Origin: Clostridiaceae bacterium | GTDB taxonomy: Bacteria > Bacillota > Clostridia > Saccharofermentanales > DTU023 | Length of the DNA: 64,000 bases | Direction of reading: 5' to 3' | Assembly (NCBI GenBank): GCA_012841145.1 | Contig: DUVH01000016.1 | Coordinates: 1 to 64,000 of the forward strand | Shown: positions 29,261 through 40,087 of the stretch, piece by piece | Layout of the letters: each line of letters starts with the position of its first letter | Numbering within the stretch: position 1 is the stretch's first letter | Notes under the pieces: model-generated | Told to the model about the DNA's origin: nothing | Databases searched by the model: none | The model's input: the letters and a program-made list of their open reading frames with translations, nothing else | Position numbers and translations under genes: made by a program

Positions 29261-30706
29261 ATGGTACATCAGTATAAACTGAACGGCTACAACATCGTGT
29301 TGGACGTCGATAGCGGCAGTATTCATCTCGTAGACGAGCTCGTCTACGAGATTATTTCTTTGTACGAAAAGACAGGCAGGACAGATATCGTTCGCGCGCT
29401 TTCCGATCGTTTCGAACCTGACGATATCCGTTCAGCGCTCGTTGAAGTGGAGGAGCTCGTCGATCAGCAAAAGCTGTTCTCTCGTACGGATCACGCCGCG
29501 CGACTTTTTGCGGGTCCAGGATTCCCGACGACGAAGAGGAAGAGTTCGACAGCAAACGCACAACTCGATCATGATGAAGGCGCGGATGAGTATGGCCGGA
29601 AACATGAAGATGTTATCAAGGCGCTCTGTCTCAATGTCGCTCACACATGCAATCTCGATTGCTCTTATTGTTTTGCCGGACAGGGCAAGTACAAAGGAGA
29701 GCGGGCGCTCATGTCGTTTGAGACGGGCAAGAAGGCGATCGACTTTCTCATCAATCATTCAGGATCGAGGCGGAATCTTGAAGTCGACTTCTTCGGCGGT
29801 GAACCGCTTCTCAATTGGCAGATGGTCAAAGATGTCGTCACTTATGCACGTTCCGTCGAAGAGAAGACCGGCAAGCATTTCCGTTTCACGTTGACGACGA
29901 ATGGCCTGCTTATCGATGACGACGTGATCGAGTTCACGAACAAAGAGATGCATAACGTCGTCCTCAGTCTCGACGGACGCCCTCACGTGCACGACCGTTT
30001 TCGTGTCGATATAGGGGGGCAAGGCAGCTATGCGCGTATCGTTCCGAAATTTCTCGAACTCGTTCGCAGACGTAACCGCGGCACGTATTACGTCAGAGGT
30101 ACATATACGCACCTCAACACCGATTTTATGAACGATATTCTTCATATGCTCGACCTCGGGTTTCGTGAGCTTAGTATGGAGCCGGTCGTTTGCCGCCCGG
30201 ACGAGCCGTATGCGCTGACGGAAGAGGACATGCCGGTCCTCAAAGAACAATACGAGAAGCTTGCCAAAGAGATGCTGCGCCGCGAGCGCGAGGGCGACCC
30301 TTTCGAGTTCTACCATTTCATGATCGATCTCGAGCACGGTCCCTGCATTTACAAGCGGATCGTCGGCTGTGGGGCAGGGACGGAATATCTTGCCGTGACG
30401 CCGACGGGCGACCTCTATCCGTGCCATCAGCTCGTCGATGATCCGTCCTTTTGCATCGGTACTCTTGATGATGGCGTGACGGAACAAGATCTTCAAAATG
30501 AGTTTCGAAAGTGCAACATCTTTGCCCGTGAGGCGTGTCGCGATTGCTGGGCGAAGTTGTATTGTGCCGGAGGCTGTGCCGCGAACGCATTTCACATGTC
30601 GGGAAGTCTCTTCGGAATCGACACGTTCGGCTGCGAACTTTTCAAAAAGCGTATTGAATGCGCCATCATGATAAAAGTCGCCAAGGCGGTTGCCTCGGCG
30701 ACTTGA
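29261..30706 (+). CDS. scfB: Radical SAM/SPASM thioether maturase of SCIFF peptide
   Basis: CNLDCSYCFAGQGKYKGE radical SAM motif, SPASM region CGAGTEYLAVTPTGDLYPCHQ...CRDCWAKLYCAGGCAAN. Confidence 0.95.
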   Translation: MVHQYKLNGYNIVLDVDSGSIHLVDELVYEIISLYEKTGRTDIVRALSDRFEPDDIRSALVEVEELVDQQKLFSRTDHAARLFAGPGFPTTKRKSSTANAQLDHDEGADEYGRKHEDVIKALCLNVAHTCNLDCSYCFAGQGKYKGERALMSFETGKKAIDFLINHSGSRRNLEVDFFGGEPLLNWQMVKDVVTYARSVEEKTGKHFRFTLTTNGLLIDDDVIEFTNKEMHNVVLSLDGRPHVHDRFRVDIGGQGSYARIVPKFLELVRRRNRGTYYVRGTYTHLNTDFMNDILHMLDLGFRELSMEPVVCRPDEPYALTEEDMPVLKEQYEKLAKEMLRREREGDPFEFYHFMIDLEHGPCIYKRIVGCGAGTEYLAVTPTGDLYPCHQLVDDPSFCIGTLDDGVTEQDLQNEFRKCNIFAREACRDCWAKLYCAGGCAANAFHMSGSLFGIDTFGCELFKKRIECAIMIKVAKAVASAT

Positions 30707-30782
30707 CCCTAAGGTTATATTTAACGACGCAAAGGTATTCTGTGTCTGTTAACCTCTCATTCCCTTCTGGCGTTTTTACAGA

Positions 30783-31352
30783 TTAACGTTCAAACGTGAT
30801 GCGGTTTTCCGCAACACCCATGCCGTCTTCCTCGATTTCTTCAACGGACGCGATGGAAAGGTCGAAGAGGAGTAATTGTTCATTCAGCGACAAGTTGTCA
30901 ATAAATTTCTCATTGCCTTGGAAAAGATTCAAAGCTTCTCCGCTTAACGCTTTTTCCTCGATAACGAATCGATAGGTCTTGCCCTTGCTGACAGTTTCCA
31001 ACAAGGAATCCGCGACCTCAAGCAGAAAGGGCTTTGTCTGGTAGCATGCGACTAAGAGCATTCTCGGCGTTTCTCCGTCAAGCACATAATCGGGGATGAT
31101 GTCGATCACGCGAGCTGCAAACTCTCCCTTTGCGATGACGGAGGTGATTATTGTCTCTTCCGATTCAGTAGATTCAATTTCAGTAGTTTCGGCTTCAGTG
31201 GTTTCGACCGTCTCGGTATCTTCAATATCGACCTCGACCTCAATGACCTCTTCATTTGTTTTCGGATCGCCGACTTTGATACCGAGGGTGCAAGCACTTG
31301 ACAACATCAATGCAATCAAAAGCAAACAAACGACGACCGGTATTTTCTTCAT
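30783..31352 (-). CDS. Putative lipoprotein with acidic Thr/Glu-rich linker
   Basis: MKKIPVVVCLLLIALMLSSACTLG lipobox; TETVETTEAETTEIESTESEET low-complexity segment. Confidence 0.7.
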   Translation of the reverse strand: MKKIPVVVCLLLIALMLSSACTLGIKVGDPKTNEEVIEVEVDIEDTETVETTEAETTEIESTESEETIITSVIAKGEFAARVIDIIPDYVLDGETPRMLLVACYQTKPFLLEVADSLLETVSKGKTYRFVIEEKALSGEALNLFQGNEKFIDNLSLNEQLLLFDLSIASVEEIEEDGMGVAENRITFER

Positions 31353-31437
31353 AATGTAATCCCCCTATCCCGTTCTTCGTTGATCTTCAATCAGGCTTTT
31401 TGTTCGTTGCACAGCCTGCACAAACTCTCGAAACGAC

Positions 31438-32511
31438 CTAGTAGTGCGGTATTACGGCGATCCAGCCGTGAATATCTTCGACAGTCTGACGCTGGATGCC
31501 GGTGAGTATATCGTAGAACATCTGCGCCACGGATCCAATCTCTCTGTTGTTGATGATGATCGATTCGCCCATGTATTGGAGCTCGCCGACAGGAGAGATG
31601 ACGGCCGCCGTGCCTGTACCGAACGCTTCCGTCAGGCGTCCTTCAGCATGTGCCTCATACAGTTCTTTGACGCTGATACGGCGTTCTTCCACAATCATAT
31701 CGCGGTCTTTGGCGAGCGTGATGACGGAGTCGCGCGTCACGCCCGGCAAGATGGTATCTCCGAGTTCCGCTGTGACGATCTTGCCGTCGATCACGAACAT
31801 CATATTCATGGCGCCGACCTCTTCAACGTATTTCTGTTCGCGCCCGTCGAGCCAGAGTACTTGGTTGAATCCGGCATCCATAGCCTCTTTCGTCGCCTTG
31901 AAGCTGGCGGCGTAGTTCCCGCCCGTTTTCGCGCGTCCCATGCCGCCTTTGACGGCACGTACATAACGCTGTTCGATGCGGATACGAACCGGTTTCATGC
32001 CGTCCGGATAGTACGATCCTGACGGCGCGCAAATGACAAAGTAGATAAAGCGCTCGGCGGAATGTGCGCCGAGGCTCTTGCCGTCCGCGATCATCGTCGG
32101 TCGTATGTAGAGCGACGTTCCCTCACTGCTCGGCACCCAGTCGCGATCGAGATCGATTAAACGCGAAATAGCTTCGACCTGAAAATCTTCGTCAAGGGCG
32201 GGCATGCAAGTGCGATCGGCGCTTCGGTTCATGCGGCGCGCATTATCGATGAGGCGGAAAGAACCGACCTCACCATTCGGCAATCTGTACGCTTTGGTGC
32301 CTTCGAATATTTCCTGTGCGTAATGAAAGACAGGTGATGCCGGATCGAGACAAAGCGGTCCATACGGGACGATACGCGCATCGTGCCACCCAATGCCTTT
32401 GTCGTACTCGACAATAAACATATGGTCGGTAAAAATACGCCCAAAGCCGAGTTTGCTCTCGTCTGTCGGTTTAACTTTCGGGTTTTCTGTTCTGGTAATC
32501 TTGATGTCCAT
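31438..32511 (-). CDS. ilvE: Branched-chain amino acid aminotransferase
   Basis: FGRIFTDHMFIVEYDKGIGWHDARI, EIFEGTKAYR, GGNYAASFKATKEA, EEVGAMNMMFVI. Confidence 0.95.
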   Translation of the reverse strand: MDIKITRTENPKVKPTDESKLGFGRIFTDHMFIVEYDKGIGWHDARIVPYGPLCLDPASPVFHYAQEIFEGTKAYRLPNGEVGSFRLIDNARRMNRSADRTCMPALDEDFQVEAISRLIDLDRDWVPSSEGTSLYIRPTMIADGKSLGAHSAERFIYFVICAPSGSYYPDGMKPVRIRIEQRYVRAVKGGMGRAKTGGNYAASFKATKEAMDAGFNQVLWLDGREQKYVEEVGAMNMMFVIDGKIVTAELGDTILPGVTRDSVITLAKDRDMIVEERRISVKELYEAHAEGRLTEAFGTGTAAVISPVGELQYMGESIIINNREIGSVAQMFYDILTGIQRQTVEDIHGWIAVIPHY

Positions 32512-32654
32512 TGTTGATCCTTTCTCGAATCAATCTCTTGCGGAGCTGACGCTTTGTACATCTTTTCCCTTCGAGATTGATTGGGGAAGTTGCTGACGGT
32601 AAGGGTACGCGGCACCCCCTCTTGCCGAATACCCTTGAGTCATCTGTTTCTTGC

Positions 32655-33197
32655 TCACAGTCTCACGCAGGCGGCGCCTCGCTGGAGCGCGACCTCGTTC
32701 AGTTCGACGAGGTGAGCCTTTTTGCTGGTGAAAATGTTTCGCAACATATCAACGACTGTTTCAAATTTCAAAAATTTAGTCGCCTCGATGTAGGCGCCGA
32801 GCATCGCCATGTTGGCGACGCGCATATTGCCGAGCTCCGAAGCGATTTCGAGTGACGGGACATAGACGATCCGTACGTCGTCGCGTTTGACCTTGCGCTC
32901 AACGATCGATTCGTTGACGAGGATTAAGCCGCCCGGTTTGACGGTCGGCTCGAACTTATCGAGGGACGGCTGGTTCATAGCGATGAGCTCGCTCGGCTCG
33001 AGGACGATCGGCGAGATGATTTCCGTATCGGCAATGACGACGCTGCAGTTCGCCGTACCGCCACGCATCTCAGGGCCATATGACGGCAGCCAGCTGACGT
33101 TCAGGCCCTGCGCCATCGCTGCTTCCGACATCGTCGTGCCGATCGACATGACGCCCTGTCCGCCGAAACCCGCTACGATGATTTCATGGTAAGCCAT
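32655..33197 (-). CDS. 2-oxoacid:ferredoxin oxidoreductase gamma subunit
   Basis: EIIVAGFGGQGVMSIGTTMSEAAM, GPEMRGGTANCSVVI. Confidence 0.92.
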   Translation of the reverse strand: MAYHEIIVAGFGGQGVMSIGTTMSEAAMAQGLNVSWLPSYGPEMRGGTANCSVVIADTEIISPIVLEPSELIAMNQPSLDKFEPTVKPGGLILVNESIVERKVKRDDVRIVYVPSLEIASELGNMRVANMAMLGAYIEATKFLKFETVVDMLRNIFTSKKAHLVELNEVALQRGAACVRL

Positions 33198-33198
33198 C

Positions 33199-33945
33199 TC
33201 ATGCCTCCTTTGTGATGTCTTTGTAAACGCCGAGCGGGAAGACGGGAATCATGTTCTCGTTCAGCCATTCGAGCGCTTTAACGGGTGTCAAGCCCCAGTT
33301 CGTCGGACATGTCGATAAGACTTCGATCAGCGTGAATCCGCGTCCTTCGATTTGCAGTTCGAATGCTTTCTTAATGGCTCGTTTCGCTCTCATGACGTTG
33401 GCGGGCGATGTGACGGTGACACGCTCGATGTAGGCGGCGCCATCGATTGTCGCGAGCATTTCCGCGATACGGATTGGCGATCCCGCGTGACTCTTGTCAC
33501 GGCCGAGCGGCGCCGTGGTGGCGCGCTGTCCGACGAGTGTTGTCGGGGCCATCTGGCCGCCGGTCATGCCGTAAATAGCGTTGTTGACGAAGACCGTCGT
33601 GATGTTCTCTCCGCGCATCGCCGCGTGCGTGATTTCTCCCGTGCCGATCGCGGCGAGGTCTCCGTCGCCCTGATATGTGAAGACGACTTTGTCAGGCAAC
33701 ACGCGTTTGATGCCTGTCGCGACGGCGGGGGCGCGGCCGTGTGCCGCTTCCTGCATATCGCAGTTGAAGTAGTCGTAAGCGAAGACAGAGCAACCGACCG
33801 GCGCGACGCCTACGGTGTTCCCTAGGACGCCTAGTTCTTCAAGCGTTTCGGCGACGAGTCTATGAATGATTCCGTGCGTACAGCCCGGACAATAGTGTGT
33901 TTCAATATCGGCGAGACCTTTCGATCTTTGATAGACGATTGCCAT
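33199..33945 (-). CDS. 2-oxoacid:ferredoxin oxidoreductase beta subunit (TPP-binding)
   Basis: [47 protein letters not shown]. Confidence 0.93.
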   Translation of the reverse strand: MAIVYQRSKGLADIETHYCPGCTHGIIHRLVAETLEELGVLGNTVGVAPVGCSVFAYDYFNCDMQEAAHGRAPAVATGIKRVLPDKVVFTYQGDGDLAAIGTGEITHAAMRGENITTVFVNNAIYGMTGGQMAPTTLVGQRATTAPLGRDKSHAGSPIRIAEMLATIDGAAYIERVTVTSPANVMRAKRAIKKAFELQIEGRGFTLIEVLSTCPTNWGLTPVKALEWLNENMIPVFPLGVYKDITKEA

Positions 33946-33949
33946 GCTT

Positions 33950-35017
<1,068 letters not shown>

Positions 35018-35028
35018 ACTGCCCCCCT

Positions 35029-35244
35029 CTACTCGCGTTCCACGGTAATGATGGAATCCGGGCACATGCGCGCGCAATTGGCGCACCCGATGCACTTGTC
35101 CATTTCCTTAACCGTGGCGGGGTGATACCCCTTGCGGTTCGTCATACTTTCATCGAGAAAGATGATCTTTTTCGGACAGACCGAGACGCAAAGGCCGCAG
35201 CCTTTACACCAATCCTGCCGAAACGTTACCCTTCCTTTTGCCAT
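35029..35244 (-). CDS. 2x[4Fe-4S] ferredoxin delta subunit
   Basis: CKGCGLCVSVCPKKI...CIGCANCARMCPDSI. Confidence 0.93.
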   Translation of the reverse strand: MAKGRVTFRQDWCKGCGLCVSVCPKKIIFLDESMTNRKGYHPATVKEMDKCIGCANCARMCPDSIITVERE

Positions 35245-35942
35245 GCGAATAGTCCTCCTTCGTGGTCACCGAGTTCCCATGGTTTTGTCATATATCGATC
35301 GATCGGAAAAAAAGAGCCGTTCAGTCGGCCTTTCAATTCTTCCTCGAATTTGCGTTCAGCTACAGTATAAATGAGCGGCAGGTTTATCGCTTTAGCGACA
35401 TTTGCCGCGAACTCATCGCCGCTTAAAATGACATCTACCGTTGTCTCTTCGCCGAGATGCGTGTTGTTGACGATGCCCGTTATCTGCTGCTTGCTTGCCG
35501 CCTCCGTAAGTTGTAAGTAGCGTCTGACCTTGTCGATCGTTCCGTTTTCAACGCGATTTTGATTGATCACGAACCAGAAATCGAAATCGATCCGGTCTAG
35601 CTGCGGCTGATAATAGCCGAGAAGGCGCGCACCGACGGGGTCGCCTCCTAGATCGATGATGCTCTGCTGCTGACGATTTGCGAAAATTGCCATGATGTCG
35701 GGCGGAAGCGCGGGGATGTCCGCCTTTCCGAAGTTAGACGTTACGTAGACAGTGATACCCTCGCATTCAAGTTCACGGCTGCGCTCATAAGACCGAAAAT
35801 ACGGGTTGACGATGTCGAGGTCGGCAAGCGCCGTCTTTCGGCCGTCACGCGCCATGGCAAAGGCGAGATTGACGGCAAATTCCGTTTTCCCCGTCCCGTA
35901 ATGTCCCGAGATGATCGTGATTTGTTTCTCTGGCAGTTTCAA
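35226..35942 (-). CDS. Uncharacterised P-loop ATPase (MinD/CobQ-like) in the ferredoxin oxidoreductase operon
   Basis: ITIISGHYGTGKTEFAVNLAFAMARDG Walker A, ALADLDIVNPYFRS; probable TTG start 35942 with AAGGAGTG RBS; overlaps the ferredoxin gene. Confidence 0.75.
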   Translation of the reverse strand: MKLPEKQITIISGHYGTGKTEFAVNLAFAMARDGRKTALADLDIVNPYFRSYERSRELECEGITVYVTSNFGKADIPALPPDIMAIFANRQQQSIIDLGGDPVGARLLGYYQPQLDRIDFDFWFVINQNRVENGTIDKVRRYLQLTEAASKQQITGIVNNTHLGEETTVDVILSGDEFAANVAKAINLPLIYTVAERKFEEELKGRLNGSFFPIDRYMTKPWELGDHEGGLFAWQKEG

Positions 35943-35946
35943 ACCG

Positions 35947-37017
35947 TCACTCCTTCTCGTAGACGCATAACGGCTCACGTCCCGCCAACGCTTCGCTCAC
36001 GGCTTCCGCCAATGCCGTCAGTTCGTCTTCGCCGGGATACACGTGGACCGGCGCGATAAAACCGATGCGATCAATAATCCACTTTACGAACCCCTCGCCG
36101 TAAGCGAGTCCTCCCGTGAGCAATATGGCGTCGACGTCGCCCTTGAGAACGGCTGCCGCGCTGCCGATCTCTTTGGCGACCTGATAAGCCATCGCTTCAT
36201 AGATAAGGTTCGCCTTCTCATCGCCGGAGATTATTCTCCGCTCGACTTCACGAGCGTCGCTCGTTCCAAGGTAAGAAGTGAGACCGCCTCCTCCGACAAG
36301 AGCTTTTTTTAATTCGCTTTCCGAATATTTCCCCGAGTAGCAGAGCTCAATGAGCGAAAAAATCGGAAGTCCGCCTGAGCGTTCCGGTGAAAAAGGTCCG
36401 TCACCCGACAGCGCGTTGTTGACATCGATGACTTTGCCTCTCCTGTGTGCGCCGACGGAGATCCCGCCTCCCATGTGGGCGATGATCAAGTTGCAGTTTT
36501 GCGGCGAACCGCCATGTTCACGGCAAAAGCGCCGCGCGACGGCTTTCTGATTGAGCGGGTGAAAAATAGAAATACGTTCAATTGAATGCCATCCGGAGAT
36601 GCGTGCCAAAGGTTCCAGTTCGTCGACGATAACGGGATCGGCGATGTACGCCTTTAAGTTGTGCCGAGTTGCGATGTTGTATGCGAGGATGCCGCCAAGA
36701 TTGCTCGAATGCCATCCGTACCGGCACGCCGTCATATCGTCGATCATGGCGGCGTTGACCTCATAGACGCCTCCGTCGAGCGGGTGTAAGAGTCCTCCGC
36801 GTCCGACGATCGCGTCCATCGAATCGACATCTATGTTTTCTTCCTCCAAGATATTGAGGATGAGCTTCTGTCTGACGGGGAGCTGACTTTTGAGATCCTT
36901 CAAACGTTCCATTTCAGCTCCATGACGGATTGTTTTCTCGAAAGAGAGCGCTCCATTCTCGTAAATGCCGACTTTTGTCGAGGTCGATCCGGGATTGATG
37001 ATGAGTAATCGTGCCAT
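35947..37017 (-). CDS. buk: Butyrate kinase (or branched-chain fatty-acid kinase)
   Basis: LLIINPGSTSTKVGIYENG, NLIIAHMGGGISVGAHRRGKVIDVNNAL, ILLTGGLAYG. Confidence 0.94.
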   Translation of the reverse strand: MARLLIINPGSTSTKVGIYENGALSFEKTIRHGAEMERLKDLKSQLPVRQKLILNILEEENIDVDSMDAIVGRGGLLHPLDGGVYEVNAAMIDDMTACRYGWHSSNLGGILAYNIATRHNLKAYIADPVIVDELEPLARISGWHSIERISIFHPLNQKAVARRFCREHGGSPQNCNLIIAHMGGGISVGAHRRGKVIDVNNALSGDGPFSPERSGGLPIFSLIELCYSGKYSESELKKALVGGGGLTSYLGTSDAREVERRIISGDEKANLIYEAMAYQVAKEIGSAAAVLKGDVDAILLTGGLAYGEGFVKWIIDRIGFIAPVHVYPGEDELTALAEAVSEALAGREPLCVYEKE

Positions 37018-37019
37018 CT

Positions 37020-37970
37020 CTATCTCTCCTGCCTGCTCAACCGTTCAGTCCCCGCCTTGCGCCGTTCCTGCTCAAGGGCGATATAAAGTGCCAATGTGAT
37101 GGAATTGAGTTTCGCATCCATTAAATCGCTTCGAGATGTCACGATGACGGGCGCTTTTGCTCCGAGAACGAGTCCGGCACCGGGGGCGTCGCACAGGAAG
37201 GCGAGCGCTTTATAAAGAACATTTCCCGCCTCGATGTTCGGCATGAGCAAGATGTCAACGTTTCCGGCGACCGGGTCGGTGACGCCTTTACGGCGCGCCG
37301 CATCCGGGAAGAGCGCATTGTCAAGCGCAAATGGACCGCCCACGCGGCACCCCGTCAGATCGCCTTCCCGATTCATTCGCACGAGTTCCTCCGCATCGAC
37401 GGTCGCCTGCATGGCGGAGTTTACTTTCTCAAGGGCGCAGATGCACGCGACTTGAGGTTCGTCGATTCCGAGCAAGTGCGCGACTTTGACGGCGTTCTCA
37501 ATGATGTGTTTTTTCGCCGCAACATCGGGAGCGATGCACATCCCGGCATCGGTAACGATCATGGGACGATTGATCTTCGGAATAAAAAAGAGACCGATAT
37601 GCGAAAGCAACTCTCCGTCTCTTATTCCCGTTTCGCGATTCAGGATCGCTTTGAGCACGTAGGCGGTGCCGACGAGCCCCTTCATAATGGCGTCGGCATA
37701 TTCCATGCGTATCAAGCGAACGGCCAAGTTGCACGCCTCGACGTCGTCCGTCTCCTCGATGATTTCATATTGCTCGGCTCTGACTCCGCAGCGATTGCCG
37801 GCTTCAATGATCTTGTCACGATGACCGATGAGAATCGGTTCGGCGATCCCTAACGCCGACGCCTTATCAATGGAGAGCAGCACATCTTCATTCTGAGCGA
37901 CGGCTACGGCAATGCGCCGGCGCCCCGAAGCGACAATTTTCTCATTCATGAAATCGAAAGACTGTATCAT
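37020..37970 (-). CDS. ptb: Phosphate butyryltransferase
   Basis: IAVAVAQNEDVLLSIDKA, ADAIMKGLVGTAYVLKAILN, VTDAGMCIAPD; start ATG 37970 after GGAAGG RBS. Confidence 0.93.
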   Translation of the reverse strand: MIQSFDFMNEKIVASGRRRIAVAVAQNEDVLLSIDKASALGIAEPILIGHRDKIIEAGNRCGVRAEQYEIIEETDDVEACNLAVRLIRMEYADAIMKGLVGTAYVLKAILNRETGIRDGELLSHIGLFFIPKINRPMIVTDAGMCIAPDVAAKKHIIENAVKVAHLLGIDEPQVACICALEKVNSAMQATVDAEELVRMNREGDLTGCRVGGPFALDNALFPDAARRKGVTDPVAGNVDILLMPNIEAGNVLYKALAFLCDAPGAGLVLGAKAPVIVTSRSDLMDAKLNSITLALYIALEQERRKAGTERLSRQER

Positions 37971-38360
37971 AGATTCCTTCCGGCTTAATCGCATCTACGC
38001 CATGTCGCTTCTCGTGACATGTCTCCATCTCGTCGAAATCGACGCAGTTTCCGCACAACGACGATTGACTTCCGGCATTGCTCAAACATCTTGGCGCCGT
38101 GATCTCTGATGCTTGCATATCAGGCGTTATACGATCATTCATCTGAAAATGAATAACGTCTGTGTTTGAGTTCAGTGTACTCTATTGTGTAACGGATGGT
38201 CAAACTTAAATTGACGAGTCTTCGTGTCACATTCGTTGTCCTGAACACGTCAATTTTCAAGAGAGCTAGTCGGCGGAGAAGAGTAATGGTACTACTTATG
38301 GTAAAATCTCATCAAACGCGTTGATTACTTTTGCAAGCGACACGATAAGGAGGGAGATCC

Positions 38361-38906
38361 ATGATTAAAGAATTTAAGGTTCAGTATGAGGAAAGAGAGC
38401 GCAAGCTTTCAGAGCTTCAGCCGTACGAAGTCGCCTTGCTTCGGAGAACCATCGAGATTTGCGCGGAGGCAAAGGCGCGCGGGGATCATCCGTTTGGCTG
38501 TCTTCTCGCTGATGCGGAGGGAAATATTCTGATGGAACAAGGCAATGAGGAGGTCACGCGCGGAGGTGACTGCACTTCACATGCGGAAGCATTGCTGATG
38601 CGAAAAGCGTCACAAATTTACGATAAGGAAGCCATGTCAAAACTGACGATGTACAATTGCGCCGACTCATGTGCCATGTGTACGGGTGCGATGTACTGGG
38701 GAAACTTGGGGAGAATGGTGTATATCTGTCCTGAATCGAAGCTCAAAGAAGTGACAGGCGATGACATCCGTAACCCGACGTTGAATTTGCCGAGCGCTGT
38801 CGTTATCGCCTGCGGTCAAAAACCGATGGAAATTGTAGGCCCGTTTCCTGAGCTTGTGCCTGATTTCCTCGCCTTACATGAGGGTTATTGGGACAAAGGA
38901 TCATAG
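38361..38906 (+). CDS. Nucleoside deaminase (guanine/cytosine deaminase-like)
   Basis: DHPFGCLLADAEGN, TSHAEALLMRKA, NCADSCAMCTGAMYWG zinc deaminase motifs. Confidence 0.88.
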   Translation: MIKEFKVQYEERERKLSELQPYEVALLRRTIEICAEAKARGDHPFGCLLADAEGNILMEQGNEEVTRGGDCTSHAEALLMRKASQIYDKEAMSKLTMYNCADSCAMCTGAMYWGNLGRMVYICPESKLKEVTGDDIRNPTLNLPSAVVIACGQKPMEIVGPFPELVPDFLALHEGYWDKGS

Positions 38907-38949
38907 CTCCGGCAATTAAAAGAAGAAAAAGAAAAACGCTGTAATCATA

Positions 38950-38983
38950 GGCGGACGGTAAATTTTGCCAGTCCGCCTTGTTT
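38950..38983 (+). terminator. Intrinsic terminator
   Basis: GGCGGAC...GTCCGCC followed by TTGTTTTT. Confidence 0.85.
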
Positions 38984-39059
38984 TTCGCGGCACTTTGAAT
39001 CTATTCGCTGAGACTGTTGCTATAATTGTCAAGAGAAATCATTCCCTAGGAGCGACGAG

Positions 39060-39854
39060 ATGATGAATAACCCGTGGAAACTTTACGACGCCCTGATTGA
39101 AGGAGTCGACCCTTCATGGAAAGTAGATTATTATTCACAAGGCGTGACATGGTGTGAAGTCTTTTCAGGTGAGAACTCAGGTATCGCCATGTGTATGCAC
39201 GAGCGCGGACCCGGTTCTCAATTCCCCGAACCTTTTGAAGGGATGTCGTTGAAAGACATGGCGGCGATGATCAAGTCGTGGAATTTTCTCGAGGCGTCGC
39301 TCGGGTTGGCGGCGTTGAACTGTTACTACAATACCGTCGAAAAAGTGAAGAGCCTCGGCGGTTTTCGCGGCCTGGAGATCTGCACGGGCGCCGTCGATTA
39401 TGAAAAGCGCAAGCAGCTCAATGCATTTATTGCGTTTCAAGATGAAATCGCAGGCAAAAAAGTTGCCGTTATCGGTCACTTCCCGCACATTGAACGCAAG
39501 ATCGGCGGTATTTCAGATCTGATTGTGATCGAGCGCCGCCCTCAGAAAGGCGATTATCCCGATTCCGCCTCCGAGTATATTCTCCGTGAACACGACTATG
39601 TCTTTATCACGGGGTCTACCTTGACGAACAAGACGCTTCCGCGATTGCTTGATGTTGCCGGCGATCGCTGTAAAGTCAGTCTCGTCGGTCCTTCCGCCTG
39701 TATGGCGCCTGCCCTTTTTGAGATGGGCGTCCACAATATTTCAGGGTATTGCGCCACAGACCAGAAACTCCTCGATCAGGCTATCCGTCGCGGTGATGTG
39801 ATGGCGATTTACGACGCGGGATATATGGTGAGCGTTGATCGTCCGCTTTGGTAA
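39060..39854 (+). CDS. DUF364/DUF4213 family protein (Rossmann-like)
   Basis: KVAVIGHFPHIER, VFITGSTLTNKTLPRLLDVA, VGPSACMAPALFEMGVHNISG. Confidence 0.75.
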   Translation: MMNNPWKLYDALIEGVDPSWKVDYYSQGVTWCEVFSGENSGIAMCMHERGPGSQFPEPFEGMSLKDMAAMIKSWNFLEASLGLAALNCYYNTVEKVKSLGGFRGLEICTGAVDYEKRKQLNAFIAFQDEIAGKKVAVIGHFPHIERKIGGISDLIVIERRPQKGDYPDSASEYILREHDYVFITGSTLTNKTLPRLLDVAGDRCKVSLVGPSACMAPALFEMGVHNISGYCATDQKLLDQAIRRGDVMAIYDAGYMVSVDRPLW

Positions 39855-40029
39855 GATCGATTCAGTGCTTTTTCCTAGAGCTTTCTGAAAACCGCTAACA
39901 GTGAGAACGAGACAGTTTTTTGCAGTTCTAAAGAATTACATGCGCTTGGCTGAATCACTACTTTTGGCCAGTCACATGTGATTTTATCTCGAATGTGGTC
40001 AAAAAATTAACCTTGAACACCCAACTTAA

Positions 40030-40060
40030 GAGAGGCTGTCTCGTTTTGAGACAACCTCTC
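40030..40060. terminator. GTCTC/GAGAC hairpin, probable bidirectional terminator
   Basis: GAGAGGCTGTCTC-GTTTT-GAGACAACCTCTC between convergent genes. Confidence 0.7.
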
Positions 40061-40087
40061 CTTTGAACGTTGCGTCAATTCACCCAG

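Noticed and set aside
37942-38142. 66 aa ORF as a confident gene upstream of ptb
   Set aside because: No clear RBS and overlaps the ptb start; kept only as part of a leader observation.
38208-38256. AAATTGACG...CGTCAATTT inverted repeat
   Set aside because: 9-bp arms with a 31 nt loop in an intergenic region; possible chance occurrence, no associated promoter geometry.
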